64,000 nt of DNA from Acidimicrobiales bacterium (GTDB lineage: Bacteria; Actinomycetota; Acidimicrobiia; Acidimicrobiales; SZUA-35). The notes below the pieces were generated by a model, which worked only from the letters and a program-made list of their open reading frames with translations, had not been told where the DNA came from and made no database searches. Shown piece after piece: positions 29,860 to 37,106 of this stretch. The DNA is taken from NCBI GenBank assembly GCA_028285495.1, contig JANQPB010000015.1, positions 62,001 through 126,000 on the forward strand, read 5' to 3'. Made by a program: the position numbers and the translations under genes. Positions within the stretch are counted from its first letter, which is position 1. Every line of letters begins with the position of its first letter.

Positions 29860-31134
29860 GTGCGGGCCGAGCAGATCCTCTTCCCCCTCATCCGGTTCGT
29901 CGGCGAGCGCCCACGACTGGCCGCACTGCTGCTGGCCCGCGACCGCTGGGGCAACCCGCTGTCGCCCGAGGCGTTCGCCGACCCCTACGCCTTCACCGAG
30001 CTGGCCCAGAACGACGGTGACGTCGTCTACCGGCGCCTGTACCAGCAGTGGTTCGTGCACGGCTACGACGAGATCCGCGAGGCCCTGGCCAGCGATGCCC
30101 TCGACACGTCGTCGCAGGTCGAGACCCTCCTCGTCACCCGCCCCTACAACCGGCTCGGCCCCCACAGCCGGTTCTTCCTCCGCCACCTGCTCCCGCTCAC
30201 CGACCCGCCGCTCCATCCCCGCCTCCGATCGCTGGTCCACCGGGCCTTCACCCCCCGCCGGGTGGCCGAGCTGGAGCCGGCCGTCGAGCGGCTGACCGCC
30301 GAGCTGCTCGACGCACTCCCCCGGCACGGCCCGATCGACGTCCGAAACGGGTTCACCGTCCCGCTCCCCATCAACGTCATCGCCGCCCTGTTGGGCATCC
30401 CGGCCGAGCACTGGGGTGACGTGCGACGCTGGACCGGCGAGGTCGTCCGGCTCCTCGACCCGCTGATGCGGTTCGACCCGGCGACGGTCGATCGGGCCGT
30501 CGAGTCCCTCAACGACCTCTACGCCGACCTGGCGGCCGAGCGTCGCCGCCGGCCGACCGACGATCTCCTGACCGCCCTGGTCGAGGTCGAGGACGAGTCG
30601 GGCGGCGACCGGCTCACCGGCGAGGAGCTGGTGGCCATGGTCATGACCCTGATGGGCGCCGGGTTCGAGACCACCTCGGGCCTGCTCGGCTCCTCGATCG
30701 TGCACCTGGCCGACCACCCCGACCAGCGCCGGCTCCTCCGGGAGCAACCCGACCTGTGGCCGAACGCCGTCGAGGAGCTGCTGCGCTTCGACACCCCGGT
30801 CAAGGTCCTGCCCCGAGGCACGACCGCGCCGATCGAGCTCGGCGGCGAGCACATCCCGGCCGGGTCGAACCTCATCCTCTCGCTGATGAACGGCCACCGG
30901 GACCCCGACCAGTACGACGACCCCTACGAGCTGCGCCTCGACCGGCCCGACCCTCGACCGATCGCCTTCGGTCACGGCGCCCACTACTGCATCGGGGCGG
31001 CGCTGGCCCGGATGGAGGCCAGGATCGGCCTGCGGGCGCTGCTCGACCGCTACGGCGACTACACGATCGAGCGGTTGGCGTGGCGACCATCGATGAACCT
31101 CCGCAACCAGACCGAGCTCGTGATCCGGGCCTGA
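29860..31134 (+). CDS. Cytochrome P450
   Basis: 424-residue soluble P450 monooxygenase. I-helix oxygen-binding motif MGAGFETTSG, K-helix ExxR in EELLRF, and heme ligand Cys in FGHGAHYCIGAALARME are intact. It needs ferredoxin and reductase partners, which are not encoded nearby. GTG 29860 has GGAGG 9 bases upstream. Substrate unknown; the overall look is that of CYP107/CYP125-like bacterial enzymes, which I cannot refine further. Confidence 0.93.
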   Translation: MRAEQILFPLIRFVGERPRLAALLLARDRWGNPLSPEAFADPYAFTELAQNDGDVVYRRLYQQWFVHGYDEIREALASDALDTSSQVETLLVTRPYNRLGPHSRFFLRHLLPLTDPPLHPRLRSLVHRAFTPRRVAELEPAVERLTAELLDALPRHGPIDVRNGFTVPLPINVIAALLGIPAEHWGDVRRWTGEVVRLLDPLMRFDPATVDRAVESLNDLYADLAAERRRRPTDDLLTALVEVEDESGGDRLTGEELVAMVMTLMGAGFETTSGLLGSSIVHLADHPDQRRLLREQPDLWPNAVEELLRFDTPVKVLPRGTTAPIELGGEHIPAGSNLILSLMNGHRDPDQYDDPYELRLDRPDPRPIAFGHGAHYCIGAALARMEARIGLRALLDRYGDYTIERLAWRPSMNLRNQTELVIRA

Positions 31135-31147
31135 CGGCCGCGGCCAC

Positions 31148-32089
31148 TCAGCCGGCGACGATCAACAGGATCCCGACCACCGTCAGGGCGATGCCGGGCA
31201 GCTGATCCCGCGTCCGCTGCTCGCCCCACAGGTGGATGGCCAGCAACACCGACAGCACCGACTCGATCTGGCCGACGGCCTTGACGAAGGCGACCAGCGT
31301 CAGCGAGAAGGCCCAGAACCACCCGAGGCTCCCGCCGAAGCTGGTCAGCCCGATGGCGGCCAAGCGGGGCAGGTGGGCCGGCACCTGGCCGAGCGCCGCC
31401 CGCTCCCGGGCCAGCAGCCAGGCCGTCAACGCCGCCACCTCCATCCAGGTCACGTGGAACAGGGTCGTCGCCGCGAAACCGAAGGTGCCGTCGACGTTGG
31501 GGTTGAGCCGACCGAGCTCCTCGGTTGCCTCGTTGATGCCGAAGCTGGCCGCCACCAGCAGCGCCGCCGACCCGAGGGCGAGCGCCGTGCCCCGGTTGGC
31601 GGTCAGCAGCGCCGAGGCCGACGGGAGGGCCGAGCCCGGTGCCGGAGCCGACGGCTCACGGTCGGAGGAGACCAGGCCGATCAGGATCACCCCGAGGACG
31701 CTGACCGCGATCCCGACCCAGCCGAGCGGGCTCGGCTCCTGGGCGAAGAACACGAAACCGACCACCGCGGCCAGCACCGCCTCGGTCTTGTGAAGCACGA
31801 TCGCCTGGGCGAACGTGCCGGAGCCGAACGAGGCGATCAGGGCCACGTTGCCGAGGATCTGTCCCGCCCCGCCGATGGCGCTCAGGGCGAAGAAGCGGTG
31901 GGACAGCGCGGGGGCCCCGTCGGCCCCGAGCCGGTAGAGCAGCAGCACCAGCAGGGTGGCGAAGGGCAGGTTGAAGGCGAAGCGCGACCAGCTGAGCAGT
32001 GTGGCCGGCAACACGCCGGACAGGCTGCGTGAGAGACCGTTGCGGGCCGTCTGCAGGACCCCGGCACCGAGGGAGACGAGCACCCACAC
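31148..32089 (-). CDS. EamA/DMT-type membrane transporter
   Basis: 313 residues with ten predicted membrane helices in two five-helix halves, the drug/metabolite transporter plan (EamA). Segments such as IGGAGQILGNVALIASF and TEAVLAAVVGFVFFAQEPSP match repeat 1, and ESVLSVLLAIHLWGEQRTRD matches repeat 2, where the EAxL..LxG-E element recurs. GTG 32089 is chosen because TACCGT ends 7 bases before it and the first helix begins at once; an upstream ATG would add 16 unmatched residues. Substrate unknown. Confidence 0.85.
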   Translation of the reverse strand: MWVLVSLGAGVLQTARNGLSRSLSGVLPATLLSWSRFAFNLPFATLLVLLLYRLGADGAPALSHRFFALSAIGGAGQILGNVALIASFGSGTFAQAIVLHKTEAVLAAVVGFVFFAQEPSPLGWVGIAVSVLGVILIGLVSSDREPSAPAPGSALPSASALLTANRGTALALGSAALLVAASFGINEATEELGRLNPNVDGTFGFAATTLFHVTWMEVAALTAWLLARERAALGQVPAHLPRLAAIGLTSFGGSLGWFWAFSLTLVAFVKAVGQIESVLSVLLAIHLWGEQRTRDQLPGIALTVVGILLIVAG

Positions 32090-32096
32090 GGCGGCG

Positions 32097-32102
32097 ACGG
32101 TA
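32097..32102 (-). promoter_or_regulatory. Leaderless -10 (TACCGT) of the EamA gene
   Basis: Ends 7 bases before GTG 32089. Confidence 0.5.
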
Positions 32103-32122
32103 CCAGCGGATGGCCCACGTCC

Positions 32123-32128
32123 TAGCCT
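32123..32128 (+). promoter_or_regulatory. Leaderless -10 (TAGCCT) of the F420 oxidoreductase gene
   Basis: Ends 7 bases before ATG 32136. It is 20 bases from the opposing -10 of the EamA gene. Confidence 0.5.
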
Positions 32129-32135
32129 CCATGTC

Positions 32136-33068
32136 ATGACCAGACCGTTCCGCTTCGGCGTGCAGACCAAGATGGCCTCCTCGGGGTCCGAGTGGCGGGA
32201 GCTGATCCGCCGGATCGAGGGCCTCGGGTACGACACGGTGACCATGCCGGACCACTTCGACGACCAGCTGTCGCCGTCGGTTGCGTTGATGTCGGCGGCC
32301 GAGGCGTCCGAGCGGCTCAAGGTCGGCACGCTCGTCTGGTGCAACGACTACCGCCACCCGGTGATGCTGGCCAAGGAGACGGCCACCCTCGACCTGCTGA
32401 GCGACGGCCGCCTCGAGCTCGGCATCGGCGCCGGCTGGATGAAGACCGACTACGAGCAGGCCGGCCTCCCCTACGACCGGGCCGGGATCCGGATCGAGCG
32501 GATGGTGGAGGCGATCGAGATCCTCAAGGGCCTGTTCGCCGACGGTCCGTTCTCGTTCGAGGGTGACCACTACACGATCGACGGCCTCGATGGCACGCCG
32601 AAGCCGGTCCAGCGCCCGCACCCGCCGTTCCTCATCGGCGGCGGCGGGCCCCGGTTCCTGCGGCTGGCCGGCCGCCACGCCGACATCGTCGGCATCAACC
32701 TCAACATGGCCGCCGGGGCCATCACCCCCGAGATCGGGTCGGACGCGACGGCCGAGCGCTACGAGGAGAAGCTCGGCTGGATCCGGGACGGCGCCGGCGA
32801 CCGCTTCGACGACCTCGAGCTGCAGGTGCGGGTGTTCATGGCCATCGTGACCGACGACCGGCAGGGCACGGCCGAGGCGATGGCCGGCGGGCTGGGGCTG
32901 ACCCCCGAGCAGGGCCTGGCCTCGCCGTATGCGCTCGTCGGCACCACCGCCCAGATCGCCGAGGACCTGCGGGAGCGGCGGGAGCGCCACGGCTGCAACT
33001 ACGTGGTGATCGGCCAGGAGATCGTCGACGAGTTCGCCCCGGTGGTGGCCGAGCTGGCCGGCACCTGA
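32136..33068 (+). CDS. Luciferase-like (LLM) F420-dependent oxidoreductase
   Basis: 310-residue TIM-barrel oxidoreductase of the bacterial luciferase-like superfamily. RFGVQTK at strand 1, LGYDTVTMPDHF, GRLELGIGAGW and PPFLIGGGGPRFLRLAGRHA are typical of the F420-dependent class common in actinobacteria (TIGR03621-like). It would use reduced F420 or its oxidised form in the cytoplasm. The two-electron substrate is unknown. Divergent from the EamA transporter. Confidence 0.88.
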   Translation: MTRPFRFGVQTKMASSGSEWRELIRRIEGLGYDTVTMPDHFDDQLSPSVALMSAAEASERLKVGTLVWCNDYRHPVMLAKETATLDLLSDGRLELGIGAGWMKTDYEQAGLPYDRAGIRIERMVEAIEILKGLFADGPFSFEGDHYTIDGLDGTPKPVQRPHPPFLIGGGGPRFLRLAGRHADIVGINLNMAAGAITPEIGSDATAERYEEKLGWIRDGAGDRFDDLELQVRVFMAIVTDDRQGTAEAMAGGLGLTPEQGLASPYALVGTTAQIAEDLRERRERHGCNYVVIGQEIVDEFAPVVAELAGT

Positions 33069-33075
33069 CGACCCC

Positions 33076-33109
33076 CGGTCGGCACCGCCGGCCGGCGCCC
33101 CACCGACCG
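33076..33109. terminator. Possible hairpin between convergent genes
   Basis: CGGTCGG (33076-33082) and CCGACCG (33103-33109) could pair around a self-complementary GCCGGCCGGC core. No T-run. Confidence 0.35.
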
Positions 33110-33144
33110 ACCGTCCCGCCGACCGGTTCCCCGCCGAGACACGG

Positions 33145-34698
33145 TCAGGACACCCGCAGCTCCCGTCTGAGCCGGCGGCCGACGGCGTCGATCGCGGCGG
33201 TCACGACCAGCAGGCCGAGCACGGCACCGGTGACGGCGGCGAAGTCCCGGGCCGCCAGGTGATCGTTGATCAGCTGTCCGATCCCGCCGGCCCCGACCAC
33301 ACCGACGACGACCGTCTCCCGCACCACCACCTCCCAGCGGTACAGCGCCAGGGCGACCAGGCGGGCCGAGGCGGCCGGCAACGTGCCGTAGAAGAAGGTG
33401 GTCGCCGATCCGGCGCCGAGGGCCCGGAGGGCGGTGGCCGGCCCGTGGTCACGGTCCTCGATCGCCTCGGCGAACAGCCGGCCCAGCACCCCGAGCGTGG
33501 CCACACCGAGGGCGACGGCGCCGGGCCAGAGCCCGGGGAACAGCACCAGCACGACCAGGAACGCCCAGACCGGTGCCGGCACGGCCCGGAACAGCAGCAG
33601 CGCGACGGCGGCCCCGAGGCGAACCCCCCGTCGGGCCGCAGCGGCGGCCCGGGAGCGGACGACGGCCGGGCCGACCGGTCGGGCCGCAAGCGGGCCCAGC
33701 ACGATGGCCCCGCCGACGGCGACGAGCAGGGCCAGGACCGACATCGCCGCGGTGTCGACCGAGGCCAGAACCAGCTCGCTCCAGCCTTCGGGCCCGGCCC
33801 GGGGTGGTACGAGGCGACCGGCGAGATCGGCGCCGAGATCGCGGCTGCGGGCGGACCAGAGGCGACGAGGATCGAGCCCGACCCAGATCCAGGCCATCGG
33901 CACCAGGGCCAGGACCAGGACGAGCGATGCGTGCCCGGCCCGGGGGCGGCGGCTCCGGCGGACGATCGAGGACCAGGCCTCGACGGCACCGCTGAGCACC
34001 ATCAGGGCCAGGACGAGCGTCCAGATCTCCCGGTACCGGAGCGACTCGAAGCTGAGGTCGAGCTGGAAGCCGAGCCCACCGGCCCCGACCACCCCGAGCA
34101 CCGCAGCGGACCGCACGCTGCACTCGAAGCGGTAGAACCCGTACGACAACAGCTCACCCCGGATCGCCGGCAACACGCCGTAGGCCAGGGCGGTCAGTCG
34201 TCCGGCGCCGCTGGCCCGCAGCAGCAGGTACGGACCGCGGTCGGCCTCGTCGATCGTCTCGGCGAAGACCTTGGCCGTGACGGCGCCGAACGGCAGCCCG
34301 ATGGCCAGCACGGGGACGAGCGGGTCGAACCCGAGGACCTGGATGAGCAGCAGCGCCCACAGCACCTCGTGGACGGCGCGGGGCACGACCAGGGCCAGCC
34401 GGACCACACGGGGCAGCATCCCGGAGGGGAACAGCAGGTCCGACAGGGCGATGGCGGCGACGACCCCGATGACCAGCGACAGCGCCGTGCCCAGGATCGC
34501 GTAGGCGGCGGTGACGGCGGCCGCGTCGATGGTGAGGGCGACGAAGTCGCGGTCGAGCGCCGGCTCGGCCACCGCCGCCCAGAACCGGGCGAACGCCGGC
34601 CATCCGGACGGGTTGACGATCCGGTCGAGCCCGGCCCGAGCGGCCGACCACACCAAGGCGGCCAGGACGCCGACGACGATCGCCCGGCGGGGGGTCAT
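33145..34698 (-). CDS. PhnE-type ABC permease, two permease domains fused
   Basis: 517 residues, about twice a normal PhnE. Each half is a binding-protein-dependent permease with the EAA-like cytoplasmic loop: ADRGPYLLLRASGAGRLTAL in the first and RDHGPATALRALGAGSATTF in the second. Each ends with a VVGAGG element (GVVGAGGLGFQL, GVVGAGGIGQLI). Fused tandem permeases occur in phosphonate/phosphite/selenate-type importers. It is the last gene of the SBP-ATPase-permease operon. Confidence 0.9.
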   Translation of the reverse strand: MTPRRAIVVGVLAALVWSAARAGLDRIVNPSGWPAFARFWAAVAEPALDRDFVALTIDAAAVTAAYAILGTALSLVIGVVAAIALSDLLFPSGMLPRVVRLALVVPRAVHEVLWALLLIQVLGFDPLVPVLAIGLPFGAVTAKVFAETIDEADRGPYLLLRASGAGRLTALAYGVLPAIRGELLSYGFYRFECSVRSAAVLGVVGAGGLGFQLDLSFESLRYREIWTLVLALMVLSGAVEAWSSIVRRSRRPRAGHASLVLVLALVPMAWIWVGLDPRRLWSARSRDLGADLAGRLVPPRAGPEGWSELVLASVDTAAMSVLALLVAVGGAIVLGPLAARPVGPAVVRSRAAAAARRGVRLGAAVALLLFRAVPAPVWAFLVVLVLFPGLWPGAVALGVATLGVLGRLFAEAIEDRDHGPATALRALGAGSATTFFYGTLPAASARLVALALYRWEVVVRETVVVGVVGAGGIGQLINDHLAARDFAAVTGAVLGLLVVTAAIDAVGRRLRRELRVS

Positions 34699-34750
34699 CG
34701 GAGCGTCGTCTCACCCGTCGGCGCCGGCCCGGCCGCCACCTGGCCCGACC

Positions 34751-35563
34751 TCACCGGTACAGGTCGGTGAGCTCGTCGTCGGTGACCTCACCCGCCGGCC
34801 GGTCGAAGGTGACCCGACCGTCCCGCAGCCCGATCATCCGGTCGACGTGGCGCCTGGCCAGTTGCGGGTCGTGGGCGCTGACCACGACGGTGCGGGGCTG
34901 CCCGTCGACGCCACGGGCATCGGGCGAGGTCAGCAGCCCCATGACCCGGTCGCTGAACGCCGGATCGACCGACGAGGTCGGCTCGTCGGCCAGCAGCAGG
35001 TCCGGCCGCTGCCGGAGGACCCGGGCCACCGCCACCCGCTGCCGCTCACCCCCGGAGAGGTCGCCGGTCCTGGCGTCGACCCGGTCGCCGAGGCCGACGG
35101 CGTCGAGCACGCCGACCACCCCCTCGCGACCCGCCGGCCGGACCAGCGACGCCAGGGCCGGGAGCGTCGACCACCGGCCGAGCCGACCGGCGTTGACGTT
35201 GTGGACCACCCGCAGGGCCAGCGCCAGCTCGAGGTGCTGGCCGACGAGTCCGACCCGGGACCGGTGGCGACGCAGACGCCGCCCGGTGAGGGTCGAGAGA
35301 TCGGTGCCGAACACCGCCACCTCGCCACCGGTCGGACGGACGAGCCCGGCCGTCAGCGCCAGCAGCGTCGTCTTGCCGGCGCCGCTCGGACCGACCAGCG
35401 CCACCCGCTCGCCGACGCCGATCCGCGACGAGATCTCGTCGACGGCGACCACGGTCCCGTGCCGAACCGACACGCCTCCGAGCTCGACCGCCACCGCCCC
35501 CGAGCTCGGAGGCGGTGGCGGTCTGGTGGCGCGACCGTGCAACTCGGGGTCGTCCGGACCCAT
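34751..35563 (-). CDS. PhnC-type ABC transporter ATP-binding protein
   Basis: 270 residues. Walker A GPSGAGKTT, Q-loop region GLVGQHLELAL, signature LSGGERQR, Walker B LLLADEPTSSVDP and a late His (VSAHDPQLARR) are all intact. The DEPTSSVDP wording and neighbours place it with phosphonate/selenate-type importers. The first 25 residues are Pro-rich and poorly conserved; an internal start is possible. The permease starts 52 bases downstream, the binding protein ends 26 bases upstream. Confidence 0.92.
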   Translation of the reverse strand: MGPDDPELHGRATRPPPPPSSGAVAVELGGVSVRHGTVVAVDEISSRIGVGERVALVGPSGAGKTTLLALTAGLVRPTGGEVAVFGTDLSTLTGRRLRRHRSRVGLVGQHLELALALRVVHNVNAGRLGRWSTLPALASLVRPAGREGVVGVLDAVGLGDRVDARTGDLSGGERQRVAVARVLRQRPDLLLADEPTSSVDPAFSDRVMGLLTSPDARGVDGQPRTVVVSAHDPQLARRHVDRMIGLRDGRVTFDRPAGEVTDDELTDLYR

Positions 35564-35589
35564 CACCGGGACGGCGCCGACTCAGCGGC

Positions 35590-36594
35590 TCACCGGATCA
35601 GGCCGGCGTCGCGACCGGCGGCCTCGATGGCTGCGTAGTTGCCGCTCTCGGTCACGATGAACGAGCCGGCACCGAACAGGTCGAGGATCTCCGCCTGGCC
35701 GGCGTCGTCGGCATCGAGCGCGGTCAGCGCCCCGGTCAACCGGTCGGTGAAGCCGTCGCCGAACCGCTGGTCCAGCTCGGGCCGGGCCACCCAGTGGTAG
35801 TCGAAGTAGGTCGGGGTCCGGAACACCTCGACGACCCGGTCGGTGTCGACGACGCCCTCGGTCACCCGGTCGTCCCAGACCTGGGAATTGAGGGCCCCGA
35901 CCTCGTAGGTGCCGGCCTGGACCAGCTCGATGGTGGCGTCGTGGGAGCCCGAGAACCCCGGGTTGCCCTCGAAGTCGGCCTGCGGGTCGACGCCGGCGTC
36001 GGCCAGGAACGACTGGGGCATCAGCCGACCCGACGTCGACGACTCCGAGCCGAACGTGAACGAGCGCCCGATCAGGGCCTCGAGGCCGGCGACGTCGTCG
36101 ATCGGGTCGATCCCGGCGTCGATCGAGGCGATGAAGACCGACGTGAACCGCTCGTCGATGTCGCGCTGGGCGATGGCCTCCGCCCCCTCGACCTCCAGCC
36201 GGGCCTGCACCCCGGTCAGCCCACCGAACCAGACGGCGTCGAGATCGCCGACCCGGAAGGCGCTGACCGCCCCCTGGTAGTCGGTGACCGGCACGTACTC
36301 GACGGTGACGTCCAGCTCGTCGCCGAGGTAGTCCGACAGCAGGCCGTAGGTCCGCTGCAGCCGCTCGGGCTCCTGATCGGGGATGGCGCCGATGCGGAGG
36401 ACCTCGGTGGTGGTCGCGCCGCCCGCTGCGGCCTCGTCGCCGTCGTCACCGTCGCCGCAGGCTGCGGCGACCAGCGCCAAGGCCAGCAGGAGCGCGAAAA
36501 ACGAGGCTCGTCGAGCCCCGTCTGATGATCGGCGTCTGGCGCCGGGTGGTTGGTTCAGCGCTCGCCGACCGGCGAACCTCGGGGTCGATGTCAT
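35590..36594 (-). CDS. Substrate-binding lipoprotein, phosphonate/putative-selenate ABC type
   Basis: 334 residues, signal peptide with lipobox (LVAAACGDG), then a PhnD-like periplasmic binding fold. LRIGAIPDQEPERLQRTYG, VEYVPVTDYQGAVSAFRVGD and LDAVWFGGLTGVQARL are the wording I recall for the family named putative selenate ABC transporter substrate-binding protein (TIGR04553-like). FTFGSESSTSGRLMPQ would line the oxyanion site. Selenate, phosphonate or phosphite cannot be distinguished here. Translation may be controlled: a 13-codon ORF overlaps its start and its GGGAGG site is in a hairpin. Confidence 0.88.
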   Translation of the reverse strand: MTSTPRFAGRRALNQPPGARRRSSDGARRASFFALLLALALVAAACGDGDDGDEAAAGGATTTEVLRIGAIPDQEPERLQRTYGLLSDYLGDELDVTVEYVPVTDYQGAVSAFRVGDLDAVWFGGLTGVQARLEVEGAEAIAQRDIDERFTSVFIASIDAGIDPIDDVAGLEALIGRSFTFGSESSTSGRLMPQSFLADAGVDPQADFEGNPGFSGSHDATIELVQAGTYEVGALNSQVWDDRVTEGVVDTDRVVEVFRTPTYFDYHWVARPELDQRFGDGFTDRLTGALTALDADDAGQAEILDLFGAGSFIVTESGNYAAIEAAGRDAGLIR

Positions 36595-36632
36595 GGTCGA
36601 CCTCCCTGGGGGAGGCGGATCCGGTGATGCAT
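36591..36632 (-). CDS. Leader ORF (13 codons) overlapping the binding-protein start
   Basis: ATG 36632 has GAGGAG 5 bases upstream and encodes MHHRIRLPQGGRP; its TGA overlaps the ATG of the binding-protein gene. It spans the hairpin that masks the next ribosome site, so its translation would open that site. Candidate translational-coupling or attenuation peptide; no homologue known to me. Confidence 0.55.
   Translation of the reverse strand: MHHRIRLPQGGRP
36601..36615 (-). promoter_or_regulatory. Hairpin sequestering the binding-protein ribosome site
   Basis: On the minus strand CCTCCC, loop CCA, GGGAGG: a perfect 6-bp stem whose 3' arm is the Shine-Dalgarno of the gene starting at 36594 (6 bases before ATG). 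Confidence 0.6.
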
Positions 36633-36723
36633 GGTTGCTCCTCGGTCGGCCCGGCCCGCGGCCGGGTCACGGATCGGCAACCCTAGCCAAACGGCCCTCC
36701 GGGGCGTCCATTCCGGCGGCGCC

Positions 36724-36729
36724 TACACT
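36724..36729 (+). promoter_or_regulatory. -10 (TACACT) of the PGPGW gene
   Basis: Ends 10 bases before ATG 36740, or 4 bases before an in-frame GTG at 36734. Confidence 0.4.
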
Positions 36730-36739
36730 GTGGGTGGTC

Positions 36740-37096
36740 ATGGACATCGAGTACGACGATCTCGAACCGGGTGTTTCCGCCGACGAGCGGCAGCGGGGCG
36801 CCCGCCGGGTCATCCAGATCGTCATCGGGGTCCTGCTGGTGGCCGCCGGCATCGTCATGCTGGTCATCCCCGGGCCGGGCATCGTGACGATCCTCGTCGG
36901 GCTCAACCTGATCAAGCCAGACAATTCGCTCGTCCGCTACATCCGCCGCCGGGTCCCGGGGATCCCGGAGGACGGCACCGTGCCGATGCGCTTCGTCGTC
37001 GTCGGAGCGGTCTTCCTCATCGGCGGGACGGCGATCGGCATCCTCTACGGGGCCGACCTGACCAATTGGGCGCTCGAGCTGGTCGGGATCCGGTAG
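36740..37096 (+). CDS. PGPGW-family small membrane protein
   Basis: 118 residues with two hydrophobic regions (about 25-58 and 85-112). VIPGPGIVTILVGLNLI is the PGPG motif of the PGPGW transmembrane family (TIGR02611-like), whose function is unknown. The Arg-rich loop RYIRRRVPGIPE lies between the helices. GTG 36734 is an alternative start two codons upstream. The hydantoinase gene begins 10 bases after the stop, so the two are probably co-transcribed. Confidence 0.85.
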   Translation: MDIEYDDLEPGVSADERQRGARRVIQIVIGVLLVAAGIVMLVIPGPGIVTILVGLNLIKPDNSLVRYIRRRVPGIPEDGTVPMRFVVVGAVFLIGGTAIGILYGADLTNWALELVGIR

Positions 37097-37106
37097 CCGC
37101 GTGGGC

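Noticed and set aside
28744..30984. M15-like peptidase as a 746-residue protein
   Set aside because: The upstream half runs opposite the P450 gene; the signal peptide and promoter place the start at 29778.
32135..32138. EamA transporter start at ATG 32137, overlapping the divergent F420 oxidoreductase start
   Set aside because: A GTG at 32089 has a correctly spaced -10 and begins just before the first membrane helix; the ATG would add residues that match nothing.
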